64,000 bases of DNA from Lantana camara. Taxonomy: Eukaryota; Streptophyta; Magnoliopsida; Lamiales; Verbenaceae. How positions within the stretch are numbered: position 1 is the stretch's first letter; each line of letters opens with the position of its first letter. Below the pieces are notes generated by a model. The model was not told where the DNA came from, did no database searches, and saw nothing but the letters and a program-made list of their open reading frames with translations. Below are positions 12,407 through 23,908 of the stretch, in pieces. The stretch lies in NCBI GenBank assembly GCA_037501455.1, contig CM074855.1, forward strand, positions 33,141,001 to 33,205,000. The letters are read 5' to 3'. Position numbers and translations under genes: made by a program.

Positions 12407-13095
12407 GTGTAAACATCCAAAACTGCTGAAAAAAGAGTCAAAACCGCTCAAAAAATGGTCAAAACCGTTGTGGGATGGTGGTTTGTCAGGAATTGAAAGT
12501 TTAGATGGCGGTTTCGGGAGAAAAATAGTTGGGATGGTGAAATGCCAAAACGGTCATAGTTCGGATGGGCGAAAATCTTTATCTCTATATTGTTTCATTC
12601 TCAAATTGTACGTGGTTGTATAATATATATATCATATATATTTAATTATTTGAATTAGTTTTTATATATTTCTATCTCGAGTGCATGACTTTCGTACTTC
12701 GTTTTGTGCTTTCTATTGCCTTCTTTTCATTCTGTTATGCCTTATATGCTATGTGAACATGATATCCTATATGTTGAAAGTCTTGTATTAATTTTATGAA
12801 TTTATTTGATATGAGTTTGATCCGATAGGAACCTGAACGCTTTAAGTGGTACTTGTACTTCATATGCATCATTTGCATCCATATGCATTTGCCGAGATTT
12901 TCTTTGGTTCATTTTGAGTCTTAGTATTGTCTCTTGTGTTTAGGTGGTCCGAGTGGAGTAGCTCGTTGGTGTGGAGCCGCTCCGTAGGTATGCTTTGAAC
13001 CTGTTCGTTCGGTTTGTTTGTCGAGGTGAGGTTTCTTCCTTTTAGTTATTATGACCTACAACCCTAAATGTGTTTTAAGCTCACATGCGACCTAC

Positions 13096-13142
<47 letters not shown>

Positions 13143-13407
13143 TACGTGTTTGTTATGTATTTTGTGGGAATTGACCCGTTTGTTATGAAACCCCTTTGAA
13201 AACGCTTTTGTATATATACGTAGATATGTTTTCATTTATTTGTTTTGAAAAAGGGTTAGTGTGTGTGACATGAATTTGGATACGTAGCGAGGTTTGACTT
13301 TGAAAGATAAGTCTTTTATATGAATCCCTGAGTTTGAGCTTGAATTTGGGCCCCGGAGATGTGAGTAAGGGAGACCCGGGACGGCCATGGGGTCGCCGGT
13401 TATGACC
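12407..13407 (+). repeat. Tandem copy 2 of the partial-LTR unit
   Basis: Repeats 11347 onward with a few substitutions and a longer TA microsatellite (13096-13140). It then runs on without a break into the normal LTR order from 13408. Confidence 0.85.
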
Positions 13408-16400
13408 CCTGTGCACATTCTCCTGTTGGATAGGATCAACCCGGAACCCACTAGGAGGTTTGGTGGGGGATGGAATCCTCGGGCGTGAGCGTCATGAAAC
13501 TCACGACCCATACATAATGTAATGGATAGTTAGGGTGTGCACAACCCTTCTATCACCCGTTGTTGGGGAAGGTACATTTGATTTGGTTTTCCGTTTGAAT
13601 TTGATATGAAGGAGATTGGTCTGAAAACTCGTACTAGCTGAGTTATTTGAAATGGATTATGAATTCGATTCGTGAAACGAGAGTGGACTTCTAATTATTA
13701 AAATTGGTGGATTTTGGCCTTCGGCCTAACTTTTCTTCTATATATAGTATCACGGAATCAAAATTCTTTGGATTGCAAAAATCACGCCCCGGTTCATGAA
13801 TATTATGACTTTGAATATGCTTTGCTCTTATGTATATGTATGTGTGTGTAGGTTAGCCCCTCACCAGTCTTTAGGACTGACCCTCGATGTTGTTTTTCCT
13901 TTTTCCCTTGCTTTTGAGTTGCAGGTGCAGGGTTCAGTCTGAGGTAGGCGGCGGTTTTCTTTTGGGTTGTTCGAGTCGAGTCTTTTGCATACTGCATCTT
14001 TATCTCTCACTTTAGTACTTCGGATATTTGTACAAGGTTATGTCTATGACCCGAACTTGGAATTTGTAAAGTTTTATTTGGCCCTGGAGTGGCGTTGCAT
14101 ATATAACTTTATTCCCTTGAGCATGTATGTTGATATTTGTTGATCCTATTGCTTCATCATAGGTTTTATTTTGTTGCGTGCTTTGTATTAGGGTCTAGTC
14201 CGCCTAGCTTAGGTTTTGAGTTTTTATTTGTCTTTCGTTCGCTATGGCTTGATGCGTGGGCGGAGTTTCCATTTCGTTACATGTAGCACCCCGGAGCGCA
14301 AGACACTACACCCCTCGCACTATAGCCCAACACGTGTAACGAAATGGAAACTCTGCACACGCACCAAGCTACAGCGAATGGGTGACAAACAAAAACACAC
14401 ACACTAGCTAGGCGGTCTAGACCTTAATATAGAGTGCGCATAATAAATCAAAACAAAAGCGGAAGTCACAGGATCAATTCATACAATCATACATGCTCGA
14501 ATTAATACAAATTATACATATTATATGCCCATCCAAGGCCAAAGTAATCATACGAGGTACTAAGCTCAAATTCTGAATCATATTTCATACATATCTTATA
14601 CATAATACCAAAACTAAAAGTAAAGATGCAAAATGCAGAAGACTCTACTAACAAACTCGAACAAACTCAAACAAAGGACAGCCACCTAGCACTCACCAAC
14701 CTACACCTGCAAACTTAACAAAACAGAAGGGAAAAAGAAGACAACAGGGGTTAGTCCTAAAGACTAGTGAGGGGGCTAACACACTCACACATACGTATAC
14801 ATAGAGCATAGCATATTCAAAATTAGAGGGTTCATGAACCGGGGCGTGGTTTTTGCAATCCAAACAGTTAACACGTGATACTAGATATAAGGAAAAGAGT
14901 TAAGGCCGAAGGCCAAAACCAACCAAATTTTAGTACTTATAAGTCCACTCCCGTTTCATAAACCAAGTTCGAAGTCACACACACGACTCGGCGAGTACGA
15001 GCCTCAGACCAACCTAACTCCGTTCATAAATCAAAGATCTAAATAAAAAATCAAAACAAAATTCAGAATCAAACAGACATACCTCTCGTCCGGGTGATGG
15101 CAGGGTGGCGCCACCCTGACCATCGATTACACAGTATGGGTCGTGAGTTTCATGACGCTCACGCTCGAGGACTCCTTCCCCCACCAAGCCTCCTGGTGAG
15201 TTCAGGGTTGATCCTTAAGTGTGGAGGTCATGCTAGGGACTACCCGACGGCCCACACCGTCCCGAGTCTCCTTTGTACAAATCTCTGGGGCCCATTCTAA
15301 TTGTTCAAATTGAACAAAATTTCTTAATTTTTCAAAATTCCACATAGTTTCAAAACATAACTCGCGGTTTCAAAACACGCACTCCAACTCTTTTCGAAAC
15401 AACAAACGAAAATATTTCTTACATATACATAAAAGCGTTTTTCAAATATTTCATAACAAAAGGGCTAAAATCCCACAAAATACGTATCAAACATATATCT
15501 AAGTACTTATACATATACATAGGTCGCATGCGGGCTTAAATCACATCAAGGGTTGTAGGTCGTAATAACTAAAAGAAAGAAACCTCACCTTGTCGACTAC
15601 AACGAACAAAACGAACCGGAACACACCTAAGAGACCACCTCTTTTCCCTCGAAACAAAGCTCTGAACAAAAAAAAGGATCAAAGACGGACTCAGACTCAC
15701 ATATGAACCATATAGACGCTCGGCATATGCATACGGATGTAAAAGATGTATAAGAGATGCAACGAATTACCATATAGCGCATGCAAATTCATATCAAATC
15801 ATACGTCTCCCAAATCATGCTAAATAAATCCATAAATTCATGCAATGGACATAACACGTCATAAAACATATTAGGCATGCATTTATATGACAAAAGAGCC
15901 AAACAAATATCAAACGAGGTAAGAAAACGGCACATTGATGCATGCTAGCATCAAAATTACCAAAATAAACTCACAAATTTCATATAACATGCATAACATA
16001 TCATTCAACATGTTAGGAAGACATATCATATCATTTAAGGGCAAAGAAAAATCATACAAAGCATATAAACGAAGTATAAAATCATGTATGCACGTTAAGG
16101 TAGCATGTTGCACGTAAAAGATCATAATTCAAAAACGAGCCCATAAATCAAGCCATAAATTCATAACATAGCACTTAACACATAATATGACATGTAAACA
16201 TCACATTTATATCATAAAAGAAGCAAGAAAATATCAGGTGAATTGAATAAACGGAACATTCATGCACGTATGCACGTAGGAGACACAACAAACGTATTTC
16301 GCCATATAACATGCAAACGAGCACCCAAATCATGAAATAATTTCATACTAAATCATATAACATGATATACAACAAGTTAGTATCATATAATAACCATATA

Positions 16401-17867
16401 AGAGCTAGGAAAGACAAGCAACACAAGAACAAACCGGAAAATGAACAACACCACCGCAGCAACTCGAAACATGCATGAAATGGGGTCGCGGGTGCGACCA
16501 CCAACACCTCCAGCAGCTCAGCAGCCCAAAAGTCGAAACATGGGAAAAAATGGGTCGCAGCCTCTACCAGAAATGAACTGATCCCGGTCGCGGCCGCAAC
16601 CCTCGACGCAGCAGCAGCAGCAACAAAACAGGGGAACAACAACACAAAGCCAACCAAAACCAATCCTAAACCAATCTAGCATGCAAGAGAAGGATCATAC
16701 AACAATTATGAATCATATTCAGGTTATATATCATGCAAAAATCGGACAAAAATGCAAGAAAATGGAAGAGAATGGATCAAACATTCATGTTTTTCATTTT
16801 CTCATACAAAGCATTAATGAATTAAATGCACCTAACTCCTGAAATGAGTCCATAAAATTAATAATAGATGTCCTAGGTTCATAAATGATGCATCAAACCA
16901 ACAAGAATTCATGCCAAATTCATCAAATCTCCACAAACCCTTACTATTCATCATATTATCCACATCATGCTTAATACTCCATCAAATTCAGCAAAAAAGC
17001 ACTCAAAAGCAAGAGGATAAGATGGAGAACAAGATACCGGACTTACCTTTTGAATTTGAGACGAATCGGATGTGTATTGAGCAAGAAATGGCTAAATGAA
17101 TAGTGTTTTCCCCCTTTCTCCTCTCTCTCGGTTGAACTGCTGCTTTCTTCCATTTTTCCTTAGTTGGGTCCGAATTAGGGGCTAATAGGGTGATAGAGGG
17201 TTAAGTTAGGGTCATATGGGTTCAAGTATGGGGCGATTCGGATAAGAAACAGGCCGGTTATGATTAAAAAGGGCAAACATGGTAAATCTGTCACACGGGT
17301 CGTGTTTCGGGCAAAATTTGGAGGTTTTAACGGGCTTAGAAAAATACAAACTCAGGCTCTTTAGCTTCCAATCTTCGTTACGATTCCGACCCTTCTTCCG
17401 GAATTCAAATCCAAATTCCCGATCCTAAGTTACGCCTTCCGGAACAGGAGGTGCGCTAAAACGAGTTAAGCCCTCAAGTCCCTTAACAAATAAAACGGTT
17501 CAAAAACCGTATCAAACGAACTCAAAAACATAAAACGAACACGTAGACAAATTCATAAAAAACATATTTCATGCATATCACGTAATCACATACTTAGGAG
17601 CAAATATGGGGTCGAAAGAATCAAACGGGGAAGCAAACGGGGTCAAAACGAACAAAAACTTAACAAAGTGTAACAAATAATTATTCAAATAATCAATTAG
17701 GCATATAATCAATTTAATAATCATGTAAAAGCATAAATGAATAAATAAAACGAGTACGAAACACTCTCGAAAGTGCGTACCTGTACGGCCGGACGAGCAG
17801 GATGTTACGTTACATGTGTCTGGCTATGGTGCGAGGAATGTGGTGCCCTTCGCTCTGGGGTGCTACA
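13408..17867 (+). repeat. 3' LTR end of Tekay-like element, interrupted
   Basis: Continues the LTR to 14281 and, after the nested solo LTR, from 17815 to the end GGGGTGCTACA at 17867. It shares the first subfamily with 2858-7830. Its last third has no counterpart in the chimeric 5' LTR. Confidence 0.8.
14282..17809 (-). mobile_element. Solo LTR of the same family, inserted in reverse in the 3' LTR
   Basis: 3,528 bp starting TGTAGCACCCCGG and ending GGATGTTACG on the plus strand. The flanks are TTACA at 14277-14281 and 17810-17814. Read on the minus strand it matches the host LTR: the block at 17410-17470 corresponds to 3190-3260, and the end corresponds to 17815-17867. It carries the palindrome cluster GGTCGCGGGTGCGACC at 16484-16499 and a relative at 16586-16601. 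No coding region is present, so an internal deletion between two LTRs is inferred. Confidence 0.85.
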
Positions 17868-17872
17868 CAATC

Positions 17873-19231
17873 ATCCAACTTGATGGATGTTTTTTAAAAA
17901 CTGTTTACGGTGGTCAATTGTTGGTAGCCATTGGCAGAGATGAAAATGATAACATGTGGTCAATTGCAATGGCAGTGGTAACAGTTGAGAACAGGGTAAA
18001 CTGGACTGGGTTTTTGCAAGAATTATTAGATGACATTGGCATGCAAAGAATGTGGACTTTCTTGAGTGATAGACAGAAAGGGTTGGTGGAGGCTATTAAG
18101 GAATTGTTTCCTCAATCAGAGCACGGATATTGTGTGAGGCATCTTTACCAAAATTTCAAGACAAAGTTCAAAACCAATGAATTGAAAGAACTATTCTGGA
18201 AAGCAGCTTCAACAGCCAGTAAAATGGAGTTTGAGAGGGTAATGAAGAGAGTAGAGAAAGATGATCCAAAGGTTGATGAAAGGATCAAGACTGATGCTGA
18301 ATGGGTGAGGGAAATACCACCTCAACAATGGACAAGATCACACTTTGAAAGACTCTGTAAGTGTGATGTAGTTGTGAATAATCTGTCTGAATCTTTCAAT
18401 GCTTATATACTTGTTTCCAGAAGCATGCCTATCATCTCTATGTTTGAATGGATAAGAACAAAGATTATGATTAAAATTCAGCAAAAGAAGAGTATGATGG
18501 ATAGATATCAAGGAACAATTTGTCCAAACATCATGAAAAAGATCAAGTTACAACAAAAGTTTGCTAGAAACTATTTTACAACTTACTGTGGTGGAGCTGA
18601 ATATGAGATACATCATGTGCTTAATGTATACATAGTTGATCTTTACAAAAGGATTTGCTCTTGTGGGATGTTTCAATTGTGTGGTTATCCTTGTTGTCAT
18701 GCACTTGCTGTAATAAATGAGAAAAGAGAGGATGTGGAGAACTTTGTAGATCATTTCTTCACCAAGGACCTTTATTTACAAGTTTATGAAAATATGATAC
18801 ATGGAGTCCTGAGCCAAGATGAATATATTAAGGCATCTTATGAGCCACTGAGAGCTCCATATATAAGTGTGAAGAAGGGCAGACCTACTAAAGCTAGAAG
18901 GAAAGGTGCAGATGAAGTAAGTGTTTCCACAAGAAGAGGCTTAACACACACTTGTCAAAGGTGTTTAACTACTGGACCTAATAGGGGCTCTTGCACTAAC
19001 CCACCACATCCTAAGTCCAAGTTTTACAAGGTATGATTCATGAAATGTTTGTGTTTTAGTTGTGATATATGTACTAAAGTTTGTATTTTTGTTCAGGGAG
19101 AACCACAACCACAGTCTGTTGCAGAAACTGGTGACCAAAGAAGCTCCACAACATATGCAAGAAGACACTCTTCAAGGCAATCTTCAAGACCAACAAATGC
19201 AGGAAGGCAATCTTCAACTGGAAATGTGTAG
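17873..19231 (+). pseudogene. MULE transposase, catalytic and C-terminal part
   Basis: Continues the frame broken at 2857. It opens IQLDGCFLKT with the first catalytic Asp (codon 17882), followed by GQLLVAIGRDENDNMWSIA, SDRQKGL with the second acidic residue, and the NNLSESFNAY block. A SWIM zinc finger (CSCG...CCHA) lies near 18656-18705, and a Cys-rich knuckle-like tail (TCQRCLTTGPNRGSC) follows. An intron 19031-19096 (GT-AG) joins in phase to a Ser/Arg/Gln-rich last exon ending TAG at 19229-19231. Together with 2048-2857 the gene would encode about 700 residues. It acts as a DNA cut-and-paste transposase in intact relatives. Apart from the retrotransposon insertion I see no stop or frameshift from 2048 to 19231. 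Confidence 0.87.
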
Positions 19232-19239
19232 ATATGTTT

Positions 19240-19342
19240 GGTGAAAGTGAAATTCAAGCTTGTGTAGTTTTTGGTGAAATGTGTATTTTTGGTGAAAGTG
19301 AACTTCAAGCTTGTATAGTTTTTGGTGAAATGTGTAGTTTTG
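19240..19342 (+). repeat. 51-bp tandem duplication in the transposase 3' UTR
   Basis: GGTGAAAGTGAA(A/C)TTCAAG with its following 30 bases occurs twice at an offset of 51. Confidence 0.8.
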
Positions 19343-19777
19343 TAAGATTATTATCACTGCCAACTGTTGTCTATTTTGGATGATATGAATGCATATGAAT
19401 TTATGGTTTTTGCCTCTTTTAATGTGGATGGGGATATTTTACCCTTTCCTTTTCTTTACCCTTTGATATGATCATTGCATTAATAATTGGTGGTATGCTC
19501 TATAAGTTTGTTTACCCAAAGTATAATGCATTATTTTTTTAGGTATGAAATGGGATGAGAATTTTGCATCACTCGCTGCATTTGGTAGATAAAATACAAA
19601 ATCATTCATTGATTCAAGAGGATAATGGTTACAAACGAGATTACACAAACTACCAAATATTACACTAACACCCCTTGACCATAACAACTTACAAATATTA
19701 CAATTTCATCCAAAACATCACCATCATTGTGAAGAAAACAGCAGTAAATACCCAAGAAACATGTATGAAAGCCCCAT

Positions 19778-20083
19778 TCAATTCATTCCTTGCTGAGCCA
19801 CCCACCATTTACAGTCTTGAAGCCACATCACCAGGGTCTCCACATTCAGTTTGTTCTTTGACATTGATTGGCCGAAACCCTCATTCCCTGCATCAGTTTC
19901 AATTGGGAATCCTCTAGAGCCTAGGGTTGCTTTAACCGGAGTGCACCAACGAAAAAACTTGCATTGTGAATTCTTATTAGGGCAACAGTAATAGAGGTGG
20001 CCCTTTGAAGCTTTTTCTTTAGATTCAGCAACTTTAATCTCACACTTTGATGGGCATTTACAGTAAGGTGTGCTGCCGTACAC
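19778..20083 (-). CDS. GRF-type zinc-finger ORF, convergent to the MULE transposase
   Basis: 101 codons. Residues 7-50 match the GRF zinc-finger pattern: CKCPSKC, then S/K-rich spacing, GHLYYCCPN, and CKFFRW. GRF fingers bind single-stranded nucleic acid in topoisomerase 3 and APE2 relatives. In plants they also occur as small ORFs inside MULEs. The ORF lies between the transposase stop and the right end, facing the transposase, recalling the convergent mudrA/mudrB layout of MuDR, although mudrB is not a GRF protein. The C-terminal half has no motif I know. It is intact and short; it could be the last exon of a longer gene. Confidence 0.65.
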   Translation of the reverse strand: MYGSTPYCKCPSKCEIKVAESKEKASKGHLYYCCPNKNSQCKFFRWCTPVKATLGSRGFPIETDAGNEGFGQSMSKNKLNVETLVMWLQDCKWWVAQQGMN

Positions 20084-20215
20084 TTTGACAATTCATGTGC
20101 TTTAAATTAAAAAATCACGTATACCACTCTCACAAATCTGTGCATGAATATCACGCGTTGTATTAAGGGGGAACCGTGACCTTTAAAAATTTCACAAGGA
20201 TTTGCTTAGATAATT

Positions 20216-20280
20216 TTTATCTTACTGAGGGTAAAATGAAAATTTTTAAAATAACATGGGGGGCTGGGGGATTTTCCCTA
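20216..20280 (-). repeat. Candidate right terminal inverted repeat of the MULE
   Basis: Reverse complement starts GGGAAAATCCCCCAGC, with the CCCCC, TGTTA and AGATAAAAATT words in the same order as 836-910. Confidence 0.45.
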
Positions 20281-20629
20281 TATATTGGAACAAAGTCAAG
20301 GTTTTAATAATAGTTTAAGATATCTGATTCTTGATTTACTTTTCGAGTTATCAAAGACTAAAAAACTGGATAAATGCTTGAATTAGGAGAATATTCAGAA
20401 GATTAGGTTTTCATGTCTGTGGACATATTAATTTAGCATTATTAGGTGGTGTCGTGTGTAAGAACAATAATATGATATTATTCCACAATTTATCTCTTCG
20501 AAATAAAAACTTCATCAATGCATGCTCAATCAAAAATACCGTAGAGATGATTTTTGGGCCTAAGGATCTTACTTGGTCATATTTTAAATTCTTAAAAAAA
20601 AGAAATGTAGATCTTCAAGTTTGAAGTTA

Positions 20630-20745
20630 CGTTTTTTCACGGGGTCTCTCTCCCAATGTAGTTTTTTACATCCACAAAGTTCGAACCCCGAGACCTTATT
20701 TAAGTGAACTTAAACTCTTATCCACTTGATCTAACTACCAGTAGA
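20630..20745 (-). mobile_element. Possible tRNA-derived SINE fragment
   Basis: On the minus strand an A-box-like GGTAGTTAGATCAAGTGG (20739-20722) is followed 34 bases later by a B-box-like GGTTCGAACT (20688-20679). This is the spacing of an internal pol III promoter. No target duplication or tail was found. Confidence 0.35.
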
Positions 20746-21541
20746 TGGGAAAGGTCTTATTGATATATAACACAAATTTGATGATAAATGCAAAACCCTG
20801 AAATACCAAGGATTCATGCAATACTCCCACTAGTGTGTGTGGTCAATTATGGAATATTTGCCTATATAAATGAGCACAAAACATTTTTATATTTGATTGT
20901 CCCACCAACTTGTTATATGTACAAAAAAATCAATTGGTGAGTTAATTAATTTACAAATTTAATATTTTATATATATATATATATATATTTTATAATCTAT
21001 TTCCATGGATCGAGCCGCAACTGATAACTTAGAATGTAAAATTCTCCCTACTAATGGTAGGTATATTCCCAGAGACTCGAATTTAAAACGTCTGTTTAAA
21101 CTAGCATAACGCCGAGTTAGCAGTTGATGGTATATTTTATATATCTTGATGGATGGACTATATATATACACACTTCTACAAACTGAATATATTACACCTA
21201 TAGCCGTCGTTGACTTCACCATCAAAACCCAGTATATATATCAGAAAGTACTTGAATTTGATTATTATTAGTTTATTATATATCATTATTACTATTAGTA
21301 GTTAAAACGTGACTACTGATTGACATGATCACTAATAATTGATTTCCATTATGTAATAATAATATACACAAACAATTCTTAACAAAATCATTATGCATGC
21401 ACCAAATAGAGATAACCTTGAACATCACTTCAATAATGAATGTCTCAGTTTTTCCAAACCACATTTTTGGGTATATATCCTATTTCAATTATGGATTTCA
21501 TCTCTTGTTTCATTCGATCGTGCCAATTTAGATTAAGAAAA

Positions 21542-21640
21542 ATAATTGTTCATCTCCTTTAATCTCAATCGTTTATTAACCGGACAGAATCATAATTGTT
21601 CATCTCCTTTAATCTCAATCGTTTATTAACCGGACAGAAC
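21542..21640 (+). repeat. 50-bp tandem duplication
   Basis: ATAATTGTTCATCTCC through CCGGACAGAA occurs twice at an offset of 50 with no visible mismatch over the unit, so it is recent. Confidence 0.9.
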
Positions 21641-22650
21641 ATCTAAACTCTTGTTGTTTTCTATTGAAAATACATGATATATATATAGATATTGGAGGAT
21701 TAAAGAATCCATGATCATGCAAAAGGAGGAATATAAGAGCCAAATAAGTATGATAATAGTCAACACTTGGGATGGCATAGTTTTAATTTTTAGCATTTAG
21801 CTGCATCCCAAATAGAACATGGTCAAGGCTACCAACTTAACCACTCAATCAACTATCCATTAATTCCATTTGTGTCATTTTTTAAGTCCACATATTTGTA
21901 GATGAATTCCCTGACTTTCTAAAGTATTAATCCAATTAAATCTTCCAATTAATTGATGTATATAAATGTAAGATTTTGGACAGATATATTATTAACTCAA
22001 TACATCTGACACTTAATAAGAATATATTATTTTATTAAGGACCCAAAAAATATATATATAAGAATATTATTCTATTATACCATATCGGGTCGAGTTGAAT
22101 ACTCGTCAAATATCATACTGAAAAGTGAAAACTAACATATTTTATGTTTTCGTCTCCATGCTGTGCCTATATATATATTTTGTAGCAACATAATTGATTG
22201 TTAATGGGAATGGTCGGTTGTTGCCTAGGCTCTGTATTAACTTGATTTGAACAACTATGTATAATTTGTTGAGATCATTATATATTTTAAACAAATACAA
22301 CAGATTATATATTCAGAAGAGCAAAATAATTTATATTAAATAAAATTATGTTTCTAAGGAATTTATTAAATTATATGAAAAGGTATACGAGAGAATCAAA
22401 CATTAGGAATGATCAAGAACAGAACAATTAAGACAAGATTTTTAAATTTTCACGGAATATAAATCATCTCAAATTTTCAATTTCATGGCGCTGCGAAATA
22501 TGACATGTATTATTTGCTCTCTTTCTCAATGACAAAATACTGAAACGGAGGAATTCGAATAACAGTTACAAAAAGTAAATTACTTTCATCAATTGTTTAT
22601 CTTGAACTTAAATTTTGCTTGAAAAAGATCTTAATGCGGTTCCTAAATTC

Positions 22651-22728
22651 AAAATCTAGGATGCACGAATGCAATGTGACATAAATACGAAAATCTAGGA
22701 TGCACGAATGCAATGGGACATAAATACG
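22651..22728 (+). repeat. 39-bp tandem duplication
   Basis: AAAATCTAGGATGCACGAAT with the following 19 bases occurs twice at an offset of 39 with one mismatch. Confidence 0.9.
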
Positions 22729-23006
22729 AGTATACGACGATAGGGAAAAAAAATTTTAGACACAGTATCACATACTGCAAAATAATATTTTTTAAAATAT
22801 TAATACATTATAATTCTAAATCAATTACCTTCTGGCTTAGAGCACGAACAATTGCCCCGAAAAAGGGGTGAAGATGCAACATTGCATGAATCTAATCACA
22901 ATTGTGTTTTTCCGGATACGTTAAAAATATTATTTCCTATTATATATTGCTGAAGCTTATGGTGCAATAAAATTTTGAAATAATTACATCTAACTACCAT
23001 TTGTTT

Positions 23007-23380
23007 GGACCTAATTACAATATAATTCATCTAAATTTAAAAATTATATTTTAACCCCTAACTTTAGTTAAATGAAGATTATATTTTAATCCCTAATTTT
23101 AGTTAGATGAAAATTATATTTTAATTTCTAACTTTGAGAATCATTTGTGATCCCCGAAGTCCATTTAGTATTCTGTTATGTCATTCCCAGATACCCTTAA
23201 TTTTTTGTTAAATTCATAATTCGTTTATATTTGTAAACGGTAGGAATGATTTTGTAAATTTAGTCATATGTTTAATTTAACACTCATACAACCGTTAGCT
23301 GGGGCATAAATGTACTACAAAATTCACAAGAACTAAAATGTAATTTTCCAATTTAGATGGTTTGCATTGTAATTAGACCT
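23007..23380. mobile_element. MITE with about 50-bp terminal inverted repeats
   Basis: The left end GACCTAATTACAAT..CATCTAAATTTAAAAATTA pairs with the reverse complement of the right end, GGTCTAATTACAATG..CATCTAAATTGGAAAATTA. By eye identity is about three quarters over 50 bases. The interior (23040-23130) has three near-copies of a roughly 36-bp unit (ATTATATTTTAA..CCTAA.TTTAGTTA.ATGA). It has no coding capacity. Confidence 0.6.
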
Positions 23381-23908
23381 AAATACAGGATAATCAAATA
23401 TAAATCACCCTAAATTTTTAGAATATATCAATAGAAGAAAATGCTTCACGATGATGATTTATATGTGCCTTAATTGGGGTAGTTGGACATCAAGCTTTGG
23501 TTTGACAAACTATTTTCTATCCTCAGTACAATAAATACTATCATTCTTTTGGCATGTCTCCCTCCCAGCCCCGGGCACTGCATATTCCTATACATCTTCA
23601 TAACTACAAATTACAACCTATAATGCATTAAACACATTAAACACATTAAACAAATGAATAGAAGAAATAAACTAATACGTTGAACTAATACTAGAGGTTA
23701 TGACAATATTTTACTGTCATGTAGTTGAAATGTTGTCACATACTTCAAACGGTGTGTCCTAAGAACAAAAAATTCCGAGAAAAGACTAGCAACACAGCTG
23801 AAATTAATATTAATTATCCCAAAACTTCATTAATATACATTTCTTACAAAATGAATGCTAAAATACTGGTGGATCAAAACTTACCTAAGTTAAGACATTT
23901 CAGATAAA

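Larger units (their letters stand above)
2858..17867 (+). mobile_element. Ty3/gypsy Tekay/Del-like retrotransposon, defective, in the MULE transposase
   Basis: Ends are TGTGACACCCCG and GGGGTGCTACA, flanked by perfect 5-bp duplications CAATC (2853-2857 and 17868-17872). The tRNA-Met-type primer site (9466-9478), the gag/protease reading frames and the DPGATHSF protease motif indicate a chromovirus of the Tekay/Del group. RT, RNase H and integrase are absent: protease breaks off near 11345 into duplicated LTR pieces. Nested inside are a copia-type solo LTR (4833-6985) and a reverse-oriented solo LTR of the same family (14282-17809). The element cannot move by itself. Confidence 0.88.
836..20280 (+). 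mobile_element. Mutator-like element (MULE), split by a nested retrotransposon
   Basis: The unit is defined by a MULE transposase (2048-2857 plus 17873-19231), a convergent GRF-zinc-finger ORF (19778-20083) and two C-run-rich ends that look like diverged terminal inverted repeats: about 836-910, and the reverse complement of about 20216-20280. Both ends carry a CCCCC block near the tip, a TGTTA word, AAAATT runs and AGATAAAAATT about 45-60 bases in. The exact tips and the expected 9-bp target duplication could not be fixed. About 15.0 kb of this span (2858-17867) is a later insertion, so the MULE itself is about 4.4 kb. Confidence 0.7.
20281..23006. other. Intergenic AT-rich DNA
   Basis: No coding signal. 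Holds a SINE-like box pair (20630-20745), a TA microsatellite near 20968-20990 and two short tandem duplications (21542-21640 and 22651-22728). Confidence 0.6.

Noticed and set aside
16343..16663. 106-codon minus-strand frame
   Set aside because: Hydrophobic low-complexity reading of LTR DNA inside a solo LTR.
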